Shown here: in pieces, positions 9,105-16,541 of the stretch
Numbering within the stretch: position 1 is the first letter of the stretch
Layout of the letters: each line of letters begins with the position of its first letter
Source: Veillonellaceae bacterium
GTDB lineage: Bacteria > Bacillota > Negativicutes > Veillonellales > Dialisteraceae
Assembly: GCA_025992895.1 (NCBI GenBank)
Contig: DAJPGA010000001.1
Coordinates: 1,444,501 to 1,508,500 of the forward strand
Reading direction: 5' to 3'
DNA: 64,000 nucleotides
Position numbers and translations under genes: made by a program
Notes under the pieces: model-generated
Told to the model about the DNA's origin: nothing
Database searches by the model: none
Seen by the model: the letters and a program-made list of their open reading frames with translations, nothing else

Positions 9105-9694
9105 GGATATTCGGCGGCTCTTTCAATCCGATACACATCGGTCATCTTGTTATAGCAGAAGCTGCATGGCAGGAGTTCGATCTTGAAAAAGTGCTTTTCA
9201 TCCCATCTGGTGATACGCCTAACAAAGATATGCACCATATAGATAAATATTTAAGATACAACATGGTTCAGAAGGCAATAGAAGGAAATGAGCATTTTGA
9301 TATATCTCCTATTGAAAGAGACCGCGAAGGTCCCTCTTATACGGTAGATACGATCAGGCTGCTGCGGATCTCATTGAACCATGACTGCCAAATTTTTTTC
9401 ATTTGCGGCACTGATGCTATTGTCGATCTGCCGAATTGGAAATATAATAAGGAACTCCTTGATTCATGCGATTTTATCGCTGCGAGCCGGCCAGGGAGCG
9501 AGATACAGTTAGAGGAATCAATCCGCTTCTTTGGCGAAACCGGAATAAAGAAAATTCATCCCTTAAATACGCCTGAACTGGATATTTCCTCTACGAAATT
9601 AAGAGAATTAATTGCAAACAAGAAATCAGCCAGATATTTTATACCTGACAATATACTAGCTTATATTAAGAAATATCATCTTTATGAGGCGTGA
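9089..9694 (+). CDS. nadD: Nicotinate-nucleotide adenylyltransferase
   Basis: 201 aa. Converts nicotinate mononucleotide and ATP to deamido-NAD in NAD synthesis. The nucleotidyltransferase motif GGSFNPIHIGH is at residues 8-18 and the second ATP motif ISSTKLR near the C-terminus. It overlaps yqeK slightly, whichever yqeK start is used. NadD, YqeK and RsfS next to Obg is a conserved Firmicute arrangement. Confidence 0.95.
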   Translation: MSKRIGIFGGSFNPIHIGHLVIAEAAWQEFDLEKVLFIPSGDTPNKDMHHIDKYLRYNMVQKAIEGNEHFDISPIERDREGPSYTVDTIRLLRISLNHDCQIFFICGTDAIVDLPNWKYNKELLDSCDFIAASRPGSEIQLEESIRFFGETGIKKIHPLNTPELDISSTKLRELIANKKSARYFIPDNILAYIKKYHLYEA

Positions 9695-9701
9695 GAGGTA
9701 T

Positions 9702-10289
9702 ATGGACTTAATAGATATTCAAAAGGACTTAAAAAAGGTACTCAGTGCGAAAAGATATCGTCATTCTGCCGGTGTTGCCGACTCGGCCAAGGCATTGGCC
9801 GATAAGTATGGTGCAAGTGCTGAGAAGGCATACATAGCCGGATGGGTTCATGACTGTGCAAAGGAATTATCTCTTTCAGAAATGCATGATATAGTCAATG
9901 AACATTCACTCAGACTTGATAAATATGTAATGTCCAGCAAGGCGCTGCTTCATGGGCCAGTTGGCAGTATTTTGTGTGAAACCAAGTATGGAATAGATGA
10001 TAAAGACATCAAAAATGCAATTTTCTATCATACGACAGGCCGCACAAATATGACACTTCTGGAAAAAATCATTTTCCTGGCTGATTATATCGAGCCATCC
10101 AGAGATTTTCCCGGAGTAGATACTATCAGGAAGCTTGCGGGGAAGGATCTTAATCAGGCAGTTCTTTCTGCTTACAACTCAACAATCAAGCATTTAATTG
10201 ATCAGGATGCTTATATATATGATTTAACTTTCCTCGGCAGGAATGATATGGTTCTTTTGATAGATGGTGAAAATGATACGGCCAGATAA
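9702..10289 (+). CDS. yqeK: HD-domain Ap4A hydrolase YqeK
   Basis: 195 aa from the chosen start. HD-domain metallohydrolase that cleaves diadenosine tetraphosphate symmetrically to ADP in characterised members. Metal ligands are visible: H in RYRHSAG, HD in GWVHDCAKEL, H in LLHGPVG, and FYHTTG followed by FLADYIEP. The start is uncertain: ATG 9702 (MDLIDIQ) fits family length and is preceded by GAGAGG, though spacing is short; ATG 9684 is the alternative and would overlap nadD by 11 bases. Confidence 0.92.
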   Translation: MDLIDIQKDLKKVLSAKRYRHSAGVADSAKALADKYGASAEKAYIAGWVHDCAKELSLSEMHDIVNEHSLRLDKYVMSSKALLHGPVGSILCETKYGIDDKDIKNAIFYHTTGRTNMTLLEKIIFLADYIEPSRDFPGVDTIRKLAGKDLNQAVLSAYNSTIKHLIDQDAYIYDLTFLGRNDMVLLIDGENDTAR

Positions 10290-11154
10290 AAAGAGAAAAG
10301 GAAAACTTAAAATAGGGCGCATACTGCTTGCCGTCCTGCTTTGCATCGCCTGTGTCTTTCTGGGCATATCCGCTTTCAGCAAAATAGGATTTTCAAGCAG
10401 GATTTTAGGTCAAAAAGACGCAGGGCCTTCCTATTACCTCGTTATCGGAACATATGATAAAGAGAATACCGATGCAGATCTTATACTGCTTGTTGCATGG
10501 AATGAATTCAATAAGAAGGTTTCATTTATATCCATACCGCCAAATACCCAGATCGGACGTCCGGAGGGCAAAAGTGTACTTCTGAATAAGACGTATTCAG
10601 AAGGCGGCGCTGAGGAAACGAAGAGTGCGATAGAGAATCTGCTGCATATCAGGATTAATAAATACGCGGTACTCAATACTTCTGACTTTGAAAATCTGGG
10701 CATCACAGAAAAAGGTGTAAACCTTTACGTTGAAAAGGATATGAGTCATTCTGACAAGGACGGAGAGCCTGATATAAACATACGCAAGGGATATCAGAAA
10801 CTTGATGGCAATCAGGCACTTGGCTATTTACGTTTTATTGATGCTCAGGATGGCGAAATAGGGCGCCTGCAAAGGCAGGAAAGATTGATCAAGGCATATA
10901 TTGCCTCTCTTCAGAATAATCCCTCCTTATATAACTGGGTTGAGGCCAGATACCATTGGGACAGCGTTGATAGTGATATAACTCCTTCTGAGATGGCTAA
11001 AATCATCTATAAAGTCTCTGGTTATGAATCCTCCGATTTCAAATTTATCATTCTTCCAGGGGAAACACAGACGAAAAACGCTCAAAAAGTCTGGGTTATG
11101 AACCCGGTAGAGGCTCAAAAGATCATTGCAATGACCATGGAGCAGGATAGTTAA
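10264..11154 (+). CDS. LytR-CpsA-Psr (LCP) family membrane protein, divergent
   Basis: 296 aa (an alternative start is ATG 10273). A basic N-terminus and one transmembrane helix (about 18-40) precede an extracytoplasmic LCP domain. LCP enzymes attach wall polymers to peptidoglycan using lipid-linked donors. Conserved pieces include the late GxxxRxxRQ segment (GEIGRLQRQERL). The hallmark SIPRDTRV is changed to SIPPNTQIG, so the arginine and aspartate of that motif are missing. The protein may be altered in activity or specificity. LCP genes between yqeK and rsfS are common in Firmicutes. It overlaps yqeK by 26 bases. Confidence 0.82.
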   Translation: MVKMIRPDKKRKGKLKIGRILLAVLLCIACVFLGISAFSKIGFSSRILGQKDAGPSYYLVIGTYDKENTDADLILLVAWNEFNKKVSFISIPPNTQIGRPEGKSVLLNKTYSEGGAEETKSAIENLLHIRINKYAVLNTSDFENLGITEKGVNLYVEKDMSHSDKDGEPDINIRKGYQKLDGNQALGYLRFIDAQDGEIGRLQRQERLIKAYIASLQNNPSLYNWVEARYHWDSVDSDITPSEMAKIIYKVSGYESSDFKFIILPGETQTKNAQKVWVMNPVEAQKIIAMTMEQDS

Positions 11155-11174
11155 TTATATTAAAGGAGATAATA

Positions 11175-11555
11175 ATGAATAACGTTTTACAAACAATATG
11201 CGATGCATTGGCAAACAAAAAATGTGTTAATACAAAAGTACTGGATGTACGTGAATTAACTACGATCGCAGATTATTTTGTTCTTACTTCTGCCAGAAAT
11301 AAGAAAAATACACAGGCTGCAGCAGATGAAGTCGAAGAAAAACTTAAGGAAACAGGAATTATCGCTATAAGAAAAGAAGGCTATAACGAAGGCGACTGGA
11401 TCCTTCTCGACTTTGGTGATATTCTTGTTCATATCTTTATCGATGATGAAAGACGCAGATTTGATTTCGATACTTTATGGAAAGATGCACCTGCTGAAGA
11501 ATTCCATGAAGCAGAAGTGCCGGAAAATGATGCTGGCAGCAATAAATTGCCATGA
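11175..11555 (+). CDS. rsfS: Ribosomal silencing factor RsfS
   Basis: 126 aa. RsfS binds L14 on the 50S subunit and blocks subunit joining when nutrients are scarce. Family features include the LTTIADYFVLTSARN segment and GDWILLDFGDILVHIF. AAAGGAG precedes the ATG with good spacing. The acidic tail after about residue 110 is longer than in many homologues. The stop overlaps the next start (ATGA). Confidence 0.95.
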   Translation: MNNVLQTICDALANKKCVNTKVLDVRELTTIADYFVLTSARNKKNTQAAADEVEEKLKETGIIAIRKEGYNEGDWILLDFGDILVHIFIDDERRRFDFDTLWKDAPAEEFHEAEVPENDAGSNKLP

Positions 11556-12430
11556 GGAATAGTGATTTGAAGGCAATGGTAAATTTAAAAGAAAATACAA
11601 TTGAAGAACTTACCGTAGTACGTCTTTCGGATATGGGCGCATTTTTAGAAGCTGGAACCGGTAATACAAGCGATGACATACTGCTGCATAACAATCAGCA
11701 GACTCACCCGGTGGAAGTAGGCCAGAAAATTACGGTATTCTTATACCATGACCCTCATCACCGTTTGACGGCAAGTATGCGTCTGCCGCAGATTCCACTG
11801 GGCGGCATAGGTTATGTCTGTGTTCTTTTGACCACCAGATTTGGTGCATTTGTCGATGTCGGTACGGAACGAGGTATATTCCTTCCGTTCTCGAACATGA
11901 TTGGACGAGTGGAAAGGGACCAGTATATCTGGGTTAAATTATACAAGGACAAATCTGACCGTCTCGCTGTGACTATGCATGTAGAAGATGAAATGAGAAG
12001 AATCGCACTGCCCTGCCTTGAGTATAAGGTGGGTGACTCCATTACAGGGACCATCTATAACCTGACTCCGGAGGGTGCATTCCTTATCTCCAAAGATCGT
12101 CATATTTTATTTTTACATAAATCTGAACTCCGTGACGATATAAAAATGGGAAGCGAGATCAAAGGAAGAATCGTATTTATCAGGAAAGACGGCCATGTAA
12201 ACATATCCCTGCGTCCGCAGAAGGAATCCGCGATAGGTACTGATGCCGAAGCACTCCTGAAAAAGCTCGAGGAAAATGGGGGAGAATTGTTCATTACAGA
12301 TTCTTCAGATCCACAGGAAATTAAAGATATGCTGGGTGTCAGCAAATCCGCATTTAAGCGTGCAGTTGGAAATCTGTTAAAGAAGAAATTGATTGATTTA
12401 GGTGAAAATTCGATTCGATTAGTAAAATAG
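11552..12430 (+). CDS. cvfB: S1-domain RNA-binding protein, CvfB/YitL family
   Basis: 292 aa. Three S1-like OB domains (about 15-70, 80-140 and 150-225) followed by a winged-helix domain with EIKDMLGVSKSAFKRAVGNLLKKK. CvfB affects virulence gene expression in staphylococci; the direct RNA target is not settled. The start overlaps rsfS by 4 bases; an internal ATG at 11576 is a less likely alternative. A shared terminator with lexA follows. Confidence 0.88.
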   Translation: MRNSDLKAMVNLKENTIEELTVVRLSDMGAFLEAGTGNTSDDILLHNNQQTHPVEVGQKITVFLYHDPHHRLTASMRLPQIPLGGIGYVCVLLTTRFGAFVDVGTERGIFLPFSNMIGRVERDQYIWVKLYKDKSDRLAVTMHVEDEMRRIALPCLEYKVGDSITGTIYNLTPEGAFLISKDRHILFLHKSELRDDIKMGSEIKGRIVFIRKDGHVNISLRPQKESAIGTDAEALLKKLEENGGELFITDSSDPQEIKDMLGVSKSAFKRAVGNLLKKKLIDLGENSIRLVK

Positions 12431-12445
12431 AATGTATGACAGCAT

Positions 12446-12494
12446 AAAAAGGGCTGTGACGAAATGATTACACATTTTGTCACAGCCCTTTTTG
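12446..12494. terminator. Bidirectional terminator between cvfB and lexA, copy 1 of a repeated element
   Basis: A long hairpin: A-run, GGGCTGTGACGAAATG, 6-base loop, CATTTTGTCACAGCCC, then T-run. It serves cvfB on the plus strand and lexA on the minus strand. Read on the minus strand, it matches the element at 41844-41892, including the loop. Confidence 0.93.
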
Positions 12495-12521
12495 GCTGAT
12501 TAGTTATAGAAACAGAATGCC

Positions 12522-13160
12522 TTACATGTGTCTGTATAAACCGATAACCTTGCCTCTGATGATAACATCTTTAGAAATAATCGGTTTATAAGCATCGTTT
12601 TCCGGCTGAAGCCTGATATGATCTGCTTCCCGGTAAAAACGCTTGACAGTTGCCTCATCATTGCCGACGAGAGCAACAACGATATCTCCGTTTCTCGCAT
12701 CATCCTGTTCGGATACAATCAGATAATCGCCTTCCTTGATACCGGCATTAATCATGCTGTCTCCTCGAACGACAAGAATAAAGCAATTATTATCTTTCCC
12801 AATGAGCTCAGACGGCATAGGGAAAATTGATTCCAGGTGTTCATCAGCAACGATTGGTTCACCTGCACGAACAGCTCCAACCAAAGGCATAGGGATCATC
12901 TTCTTATGACGCCAGGAAGCATCATTGACAACTTCGATAGCTCTGGAACTGGCCGGATCCCTTTTTATAACGCCAAGTTCTTCCAGGCGGGCGAGATATC
13001 CATGTACTGTTGAAGTGGAGCGTAATCCAACAGCCTGACAAATCTCACGAACAGTAGGCGGAAATCCGTCTTCCCAGACCTTCTGTCTGATAAAATCCAA
13101 TATACTCTGTTCTCTACTTGTCAATTCTCTATCTTTTTTACCGAGTCTTTTAGCAGCCAC
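12522..13160 (-). CDS. lexA: SOS repressor LexA
   Basis: 212 aa. An N-terminal winged helix (ELTSREQSILDFIR, GFPPTVREI, STSTVHGYL) binds DNA. The C-terminal S24 domain self-cleaves when RecA is activated. The cleavage bond is A99-G100 in AVRAG, with S135 (GDSM) as nucleophile and K173 as general base. The start is GTG at 13160; no other start fits before the helix-turn-helix. The nearest purine-rich ribosome site (AAGGG) is rather far upstream. It is divergent from a yneA-like gene, as in Bacillus. Confidence 0.95.
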   Translation of the reverse strand: MAAKRLGKKDRELTSREQSILDFIRQKVWEDGFPPTVREICQAVGLRSTSTVHGYLARLEELGVIKRDPASSRAIEVVNDASWRHKKMIPMPLVGAVRAGEPIVADEHLESIFPMPSELIGKDNNCFILVVRGDSMINAGIKEGDYLIVSEQDDARNGDIVVALVGNDEATVKRFYREADHIRLQPENDAYKPIISKDVIIRGKVIGLYRHM

Positions 13161-13228
13161 TTTTTATAAACGTCCCTTCTAAAACAAACTTTCTTATTTA
13201 TATATAATATGAATATTTATTTGCTATT

Positions 13229-13257
13229 ATTATACAATACCATATTTTCAAAATCAA
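13229..13257 (-). promoter_or_regulatory. lexA: Candidate lexA promoter
   Basis: On the minus strand, TTGATT (13252-13257) and TATAAT (13229-13234) are separated by 17 bases. This leaves a 5' leader of about 65 bases before the GTG start. Confidence 0.6.
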
Positions 13258-13295
13258 ACAAGAGTTCACAGAAACGTCAGAATTCAATATATCTA

Positions 13296-13308
13296 ATGTT
13301 CGGAACAT
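13296..13308. promoter_or_regulatory. Candidate LexA operator 1 (perfect inverted repeat)
   Basis: ATGTTC-G-GAACAT, a perfect 6-1-6 inverted repeat midway between the lexA and yneA-like promoters. It uses GTTC/GAAC half-sites but not the Bacillus arrangement (GAAC-N4-GTTC), so assignment to LexA rests on position and half-site similarity. Confidence 0.4.
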
Positions 13309-13338
13309 ATTAAAAATTATCTAAATTTTAATTTTATG

Positions 13339-13372
13339 TTCGATTGTGCGAATCTTTGTTTTGGTGTAGTAT
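13339..13372 (+). promoter_or_regulatory. Candidate yneA-like promoter overlapping a second inverted repeat
   Basis: TTGTGC (13344-13349) and TAGTAT (13367-13372) with a 17-base spacer form a plausible promoter. The inverted repeat TTCG-N6-CGAA (13339-13352) covers the -35 box, where a repressor would block transcription. Confidence 0.45.
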
Positions 13373-13435
13373 CTTATATAGAAATAACGTTCTAAAGAAT
13401 AATAGTTTGTTTTGAGATTTTAGGAGGCTGCTATT

Positions 13436-13699
13436 ATGCATAAAATAATTTTCTTACTAATTACTACCGTATTATTCTGCGGCTGGGGTGTAAATGCTTC
13501 AGTTGCTTCAGTTGCACCTTTGTATGAGACCGTAACCGTTGAGTCCAATGATACTCTTTGGAGCATTGCGGCTTCCAGAACAGATGATACTAGGGATATA
13601 AGAGAAGTCATCTATGATATCCAGAAATTAAATGGAATAAAGGATCCGGGGCAGATCCAGCCAGGTGATAAAATCAAGGTAAGAACATCTGCTATATAA
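13436..13699 (+). CDS. Small LysM protein, YneA-like SOS cell-division suppressor
   Basis: 87 aa. A hydrophobic N-terminal signal or anchor (about 1-22) is followed by one LysM domain (about 31-82) with ETVTVESNDTLWSIA and the closing PGDKIKV. An AGGAGG site lies 10 bases upstream of the ATG. In Bacillus, yneA is divergent from lexA, is induced by DNA damage and blocks septation by binding peptidoglycan. The same position, size, topology and nearby palindromes support the same role here. Sequence alone would only say secreted LysM protein. Confidence 0.75.
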   Translation: MHKIIFLLITTVLFCGWGVNASVASVAPLYETVTVESNDTLWSIAASRTDDTRDIREVIYDIQKLNGIKDPGQIQPGDKIKVRTSAI

Positions 13700-13721
13700 A
13701 AGTGATAGTTCTTTAGAAATT

Positions 13722-13773
13722 AAAGCGTCAGTACAGAATCTATTCAAATAGAATCTATACTGACGCTTTTTTT
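13722..13773. terminator. Bidirectional terminator between the yneA-like gene and the recombinase
   Basis: AAAGCGTCAGTA (13722-13733) pairs with TACTGACGCTTT (13758-13769), followed by a T-run. It lies between two convergent genes. Confidence 0.88.
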
Positions 13774-13795
13774 CTAATCAGGCATGTACTTACAG

Positions 13796-14791
13796 TTATT
13801 TTTTATTGAAAATGGCACTGATTGGGTTGTTGACGAACAAATCAGCTTCATTAATATATCTTCTAACCATTTCAACTGAACGATGCCGGGTCTGCCTCAT
13901 AATCAATCGTTCTTCAACACCATTCAAGGCAGCATATGTGGCAAACCCATGCCTAAGGCTGTGTGCTCCATATAGATCAGGATTCAGTCCAATCATTGCC
14001 ACATACTTTTTCACGATTAAATTAATGCTCTTGGAGCTAAGCCGGTTTTTAGAGGCCGTATTATTCTTGAGAATAGAGCGGAACAGGGGACCATCGACCA
14101 GATTCGCAGCGGTAATCCACTGCTCGACGGCTTTAACACAGTCAAAATCGTCGTCACTGATGCATGGGATACCGACTTGCTGGCCCATTTGCTGCTGATC
14201 CGTTTTGGATTGTCTGACTGTCACAATAATACCCTGGTGAACCCTTTTAATATCTGTTACGTCTAAACCAGAGATTTCGCTTCTGCGGAATGCGCCCATA
14301 AATCCCAGCAATAAGACTGCCTTATCTCTTAATCCGCCCAGATTTTTTGTATCAATACATTTGATCATATCACACAGCTGATCCCAATATATCGGGGTTT
14401 TCCCGGTCTGGGCGCCGCCCTTGAGTCTGGTCAGGCCGGTTAAGGCCTCCTTGACGATCCATTCCCGGCAGGGGTTTTCGACCTTTATACCGGAAGTAAT
14501 AGCTGCGTTATAGTTTTCCGAAATGGCACTGACCCTTCTCCTGATGGTAGCCGTTTTGGCGTAATCTGCTAAATCATTGATATAGTTGACAATTGTTTCA
14601 GCAGTTGCGGGAAAGGACGTTTGCTTATGGTATTTGCACCAATCGCAGAAATCATCCCAATCAGACCTGTATGCATCAATCGTATTCTTAGCCTTTGTAC
14701 CGGCCAGAGAGTTCAAACTTTTTGCAGACAACTCTTCCTGCATGATTTTTGATTTTTGAAAATCACTGATATAAAAATTATTGCCATCCAT
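13796..14791 (-). CDS. Orphan tyrosine recombinase / integrase
   Basis: 331 aa. An N-terminal SAM-like core-binding domain (about 25-120) is followed by a catalytic domain from about 130. The full catalytic set is visible: R169 (FRRSE), K196 (RQSKTD), H277 and R280 (HSLRHG), H303 (TRHRS) and Y312 (RRYINEA). It should cut and rejoin DNA through a 3'-phosphotyrosine. No excisionase, relaxase, phage gene or tRNA attachment site is nearby, so it is not part of an intact mobile element. It could be a remnant or a domesticated recombinase acting on a local site. It is not XerC/XerD by context or length. Confidence 0.88.
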   Translation of the reverse strand: MDGNNFYISDFQKSKIMQEELSAKSLNSLAGTKAKNTIDAYRSDWDDFCDWCKYHKQTSFPATAETIVNYINDLADYAKTATIRRRVSAISENYNAAITSGIKVENPCREWIVKEALTGLTRLKGGAQTGKTPIYWDQLCDMIKCIDTKNLGGLRDKAVLLLGFMGAFRRSEISGLDVTDIKRVHQGIIVTVRQSKTDQQQMGQQVGIPCISDDDFDCVKAVEQWITAANLVDGPLFRSILKNNTASKNRLSSKSINLIVKKYVAMIGLNPDLYGAHSLRHGFATYAALNGVEERLIMRQTRHRSVEMVRRYINEADLFVNNPISAIFNKK

Positions 14792-14830
14792 TTATTGTAA
14801 TCCGATCCTTCCAGTAAAATGCATATTATT

Positions 14831-14858
14831 ATTATATGCTATCACATATCATATCCAA
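14831..14858 (-). promoter_or_regulatory. Candidate promoter of the recombinase gene
   Basis: On the minus strand, TTGGAT (14853-14858) and TATAAT (14831-14836) have a 16-base spacer, about 40 bases before the ATG at 14791. Confidence 0.55.
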
Positions 14859-15002
14859 AAGAAATTCAAAAAAATAGGTGGTACCATTTAAATGTAAAGG
14901 AATGGAAATATAGGAAGGGTTTTGTGGCTTAGATGATTTAAAGGGAGACTTAGTCATGATCTTGCATGGATATTCCCAGGATTCAAATCAATAAAACTCC
15001 CA

Positions 15003-15042
15003 AATTAAATGACCACCTGTATTATCAGGTGATCATTTAATT
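15003..15042. repeat. 17-bp inverted repeat near the recombinase
   Basis: AATTAAATGACCACCTG (15003-15019) and CAGGTGATCATTTAATT (15026-15042) form a hairpin with one mismatch and a 6-base loop. There is no T-run, so it is not a typical terminator. A related sequence, AGGTGGTACCATTTAA, lies at 14876-14891. It may be a recombinase or regulator binding site; that is inference. Confidence 0.55.
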
Positions 15043-15193
15043 CGAGTCATTATAAAAAATAGAATTGGTTGTTGTATCCAAATAGGAAATCTATCCTTAT
15101 CCCGTTTTTTAGCAACAGAACGCCAAAAAGAACGAATAAGAGGGGTAAAAGCATTATAGAAGAAACCGGGCTGTTTTTGGGGGATTTTGTAGG

Positions 15194-15218
15194 TTCCGAT
15201 AATTTAATGTTATCGGAA
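15194..15218. repeat. 9-bp perfect inverted repeat downstream of mtaD
   Basis: TTCCGATAA (15194-15202) and TTATCGGAA (15210-15218) flank a 7-base loop, 32 bases past the mtaD stop. It may help end the salvage operon transcript, but no T-run follows on the minus strand. Confidence 0.4.
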
Positions 15219-15249
15219 GTAAAGATCAATCTATCCCTACCCGTCAAAT

Positions 15250-16533
15250 TCAGCCTGCAAACGAGAATAATTTATCCGTAACTCTGGAAACTTCGCGTTT
15301 CATTCTTTCAACATCAATGGTGAGCAATTCCTTATGGCGCATTACGACTTTGCCATTAATCATTACGGTATCGACATCCATTGAGTTTCCAGAATATACA
15401 GCCAGCGAAATGCTGTTAAATCCGGGCATCCAGTTGAAGCCTTCACGATTTACGAGAATGATATCTGCAAGGCTTCCCGGTTCAAGAGTGCCAAGATTGT
15501 CATAGCCCAGGCATTTAGCACCATCAACAGTAGCCATGTTCAAAGCTTCCAACGCATTGATGGCTAATGGATCGTTGTCCTTCACCTTATGAATGAGTGC
15601 TGCCAGACGCATTTCTGCAAACATATCAAGTTTGTTATTGCTGGAAGCCCCATCGGTTCCGAGCCCCACCGTTATACCGGCTGCCCTCATCTTGGTCACT
15701 GGCGCGATTCCTGATGCAAGCTTGAGGTTGCTTGTCGGGTTATGTGCTACATGTACATCTTTCTCCTTCATGATCTTGATATCAGCGTCATTTACATGTA
15801 CACAGTGTGCTGCCAGGGTTGGAAGGTCAAATAATCCCAGATCATTCATTAAAGCAATTGGAGTTTTTCCATATTCCTTCAGACAATTGTCAACTTCACC
15901 TTGTGTTTCGGACAGATGGATATGAATGGGCATGTTGTATTTCATGCCTGCATCCCTGACCTTCCTGATGTAATCAGGCGGACAGGTATATGGAGCATGA
16001 GGTCCGAGCATAACCTTAAATCTTCCGTCTCCTGCATTATCCCAGTTTTTATAGAGCTCAATGTTCTCTGCCAGTCCCTTGTCCCCATTGGGTCCGATTC
16101 CGGCCAGTCCTCTGGCCAGGTTCCCTCTCATTCCAGCCAGGTCGGCAGCTTTTGCACAGGAATCCATGAACATATACATATCGCAGAAAGCTGTTGTTCC
16201 CCCGCGGATCATTTCCGCGAAGGCGAGCATGCTTCCCCAGTATACAATATCATCATCAAGATGATCCTCAGCCGGCCAGATCTTATTCTGAAGCCAGTCC
16301 ATCAGTTCCATATCATCAGCATAGCTCCTGAATAAAGTCATTGCCACATGAGTATGCGTATTGACAAGGCCAGGAAGGCAAAGCATATTATTCCCTTCGA
16401 TAACTTCATCATAGGCTGCCGGATCAGGATTATCGGGAAAATCTTTGATATACTTTCCATCAATTACGATGTTCTGGTTTTCCACAATGGAATTGTTCCT
16501 AAAAACTGCTGCATTTCTGATAAGTGTTGACAT
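15250..16533 (-). CDS. mtaD: S-adenosylhomocysteine / methylthioadenosine deaminase (amidohydrolase)
   Basis: 427 aa, TRZ/ATZ-type amidohydrolase. The metal-binding NTHTH segment is near residue 58, with HIHLSET, an AAHCVH segment and GTDGASSN further on. This is the full metal-site pattern of the MtaD/DadD group. Characterised relatives deaminate the adenine ring of SAH, MTA, adenosine or 5'-deoxyadenosine. It is the last gene of a tightly packed operon with ahcY, mtnA and mtnP, 8 bases after ahcY. This context strongly favours SAH/MTA over other amidohydrolase substrates. Its products would be S-inosylhomocysteine and methylthioinosine. Confidence 0.9.
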   Translation of the reverse strand: MSTLIRNAAVFRNNSIVENQNIVIDGKYIKDFPDNPDPAAYDEVIEGNNMLCLPGLVNTHTHVAMTLFRSYADDMELMDWLQNKIWPAEDHLDDDIVYWGSMLAFAEMIRGGTTAFCDMYMFMDSCAKAADLAGMRGNLARGLAGIGPNGDKGLAENIELYKNWDNAGDGRFKVMLGPHAPYTCPPDYIRKVRDAGMKYNMPIHIHLSETQGEVDNCLKEYGKTPIALMNDLGLFDLPTLAAHCVHVNDADIKIMKEKDVHVAHNPTSNLKLASGIAPVTKMRAAGITVGLGTDGASSNNKLDMFAEMRLAALIHKVKDNDPLAINALEALNMATVDGAKCLGYDNLGTLEPGSLADIILVNREGFNWMPGFNSISLAVYSGNSMDVDTVMINGKVVMRHKELLTIDVERMKREVSRVTDKLFSFAG

Positions 16534-16541
16534 ATTCCCTC

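Larger units (their letters stand above)
14792..15249. other. 458-bp non-coding region upstream of the recombinase
   Basis: No credible gene. It holds the recombinase promoter (14831-14858), a palindrome around the -10 box (GCATAT/ATATGC, 14821-14839), a near copy of an AGGTGGT..CATTTAA motif (14876-14891), the hairpin at 15003-15042 and another at 15194-15218. Short ORFs on either strand (15050-15247 minus, 15069-15281 plus) look like noise. Confidence 0.6.

Noticed and set aside
15050-15281. Two overlapping short ORFs (65 and 70 codons) between the recombinase and mtaD
   Set aside because: They lie antisense to each other in AT-rich non-coding DNA; the minus-strand one starts at TTG with no ribosome site, and neither shows a recognisable pattern apart from a chance hydrophobic stretch.
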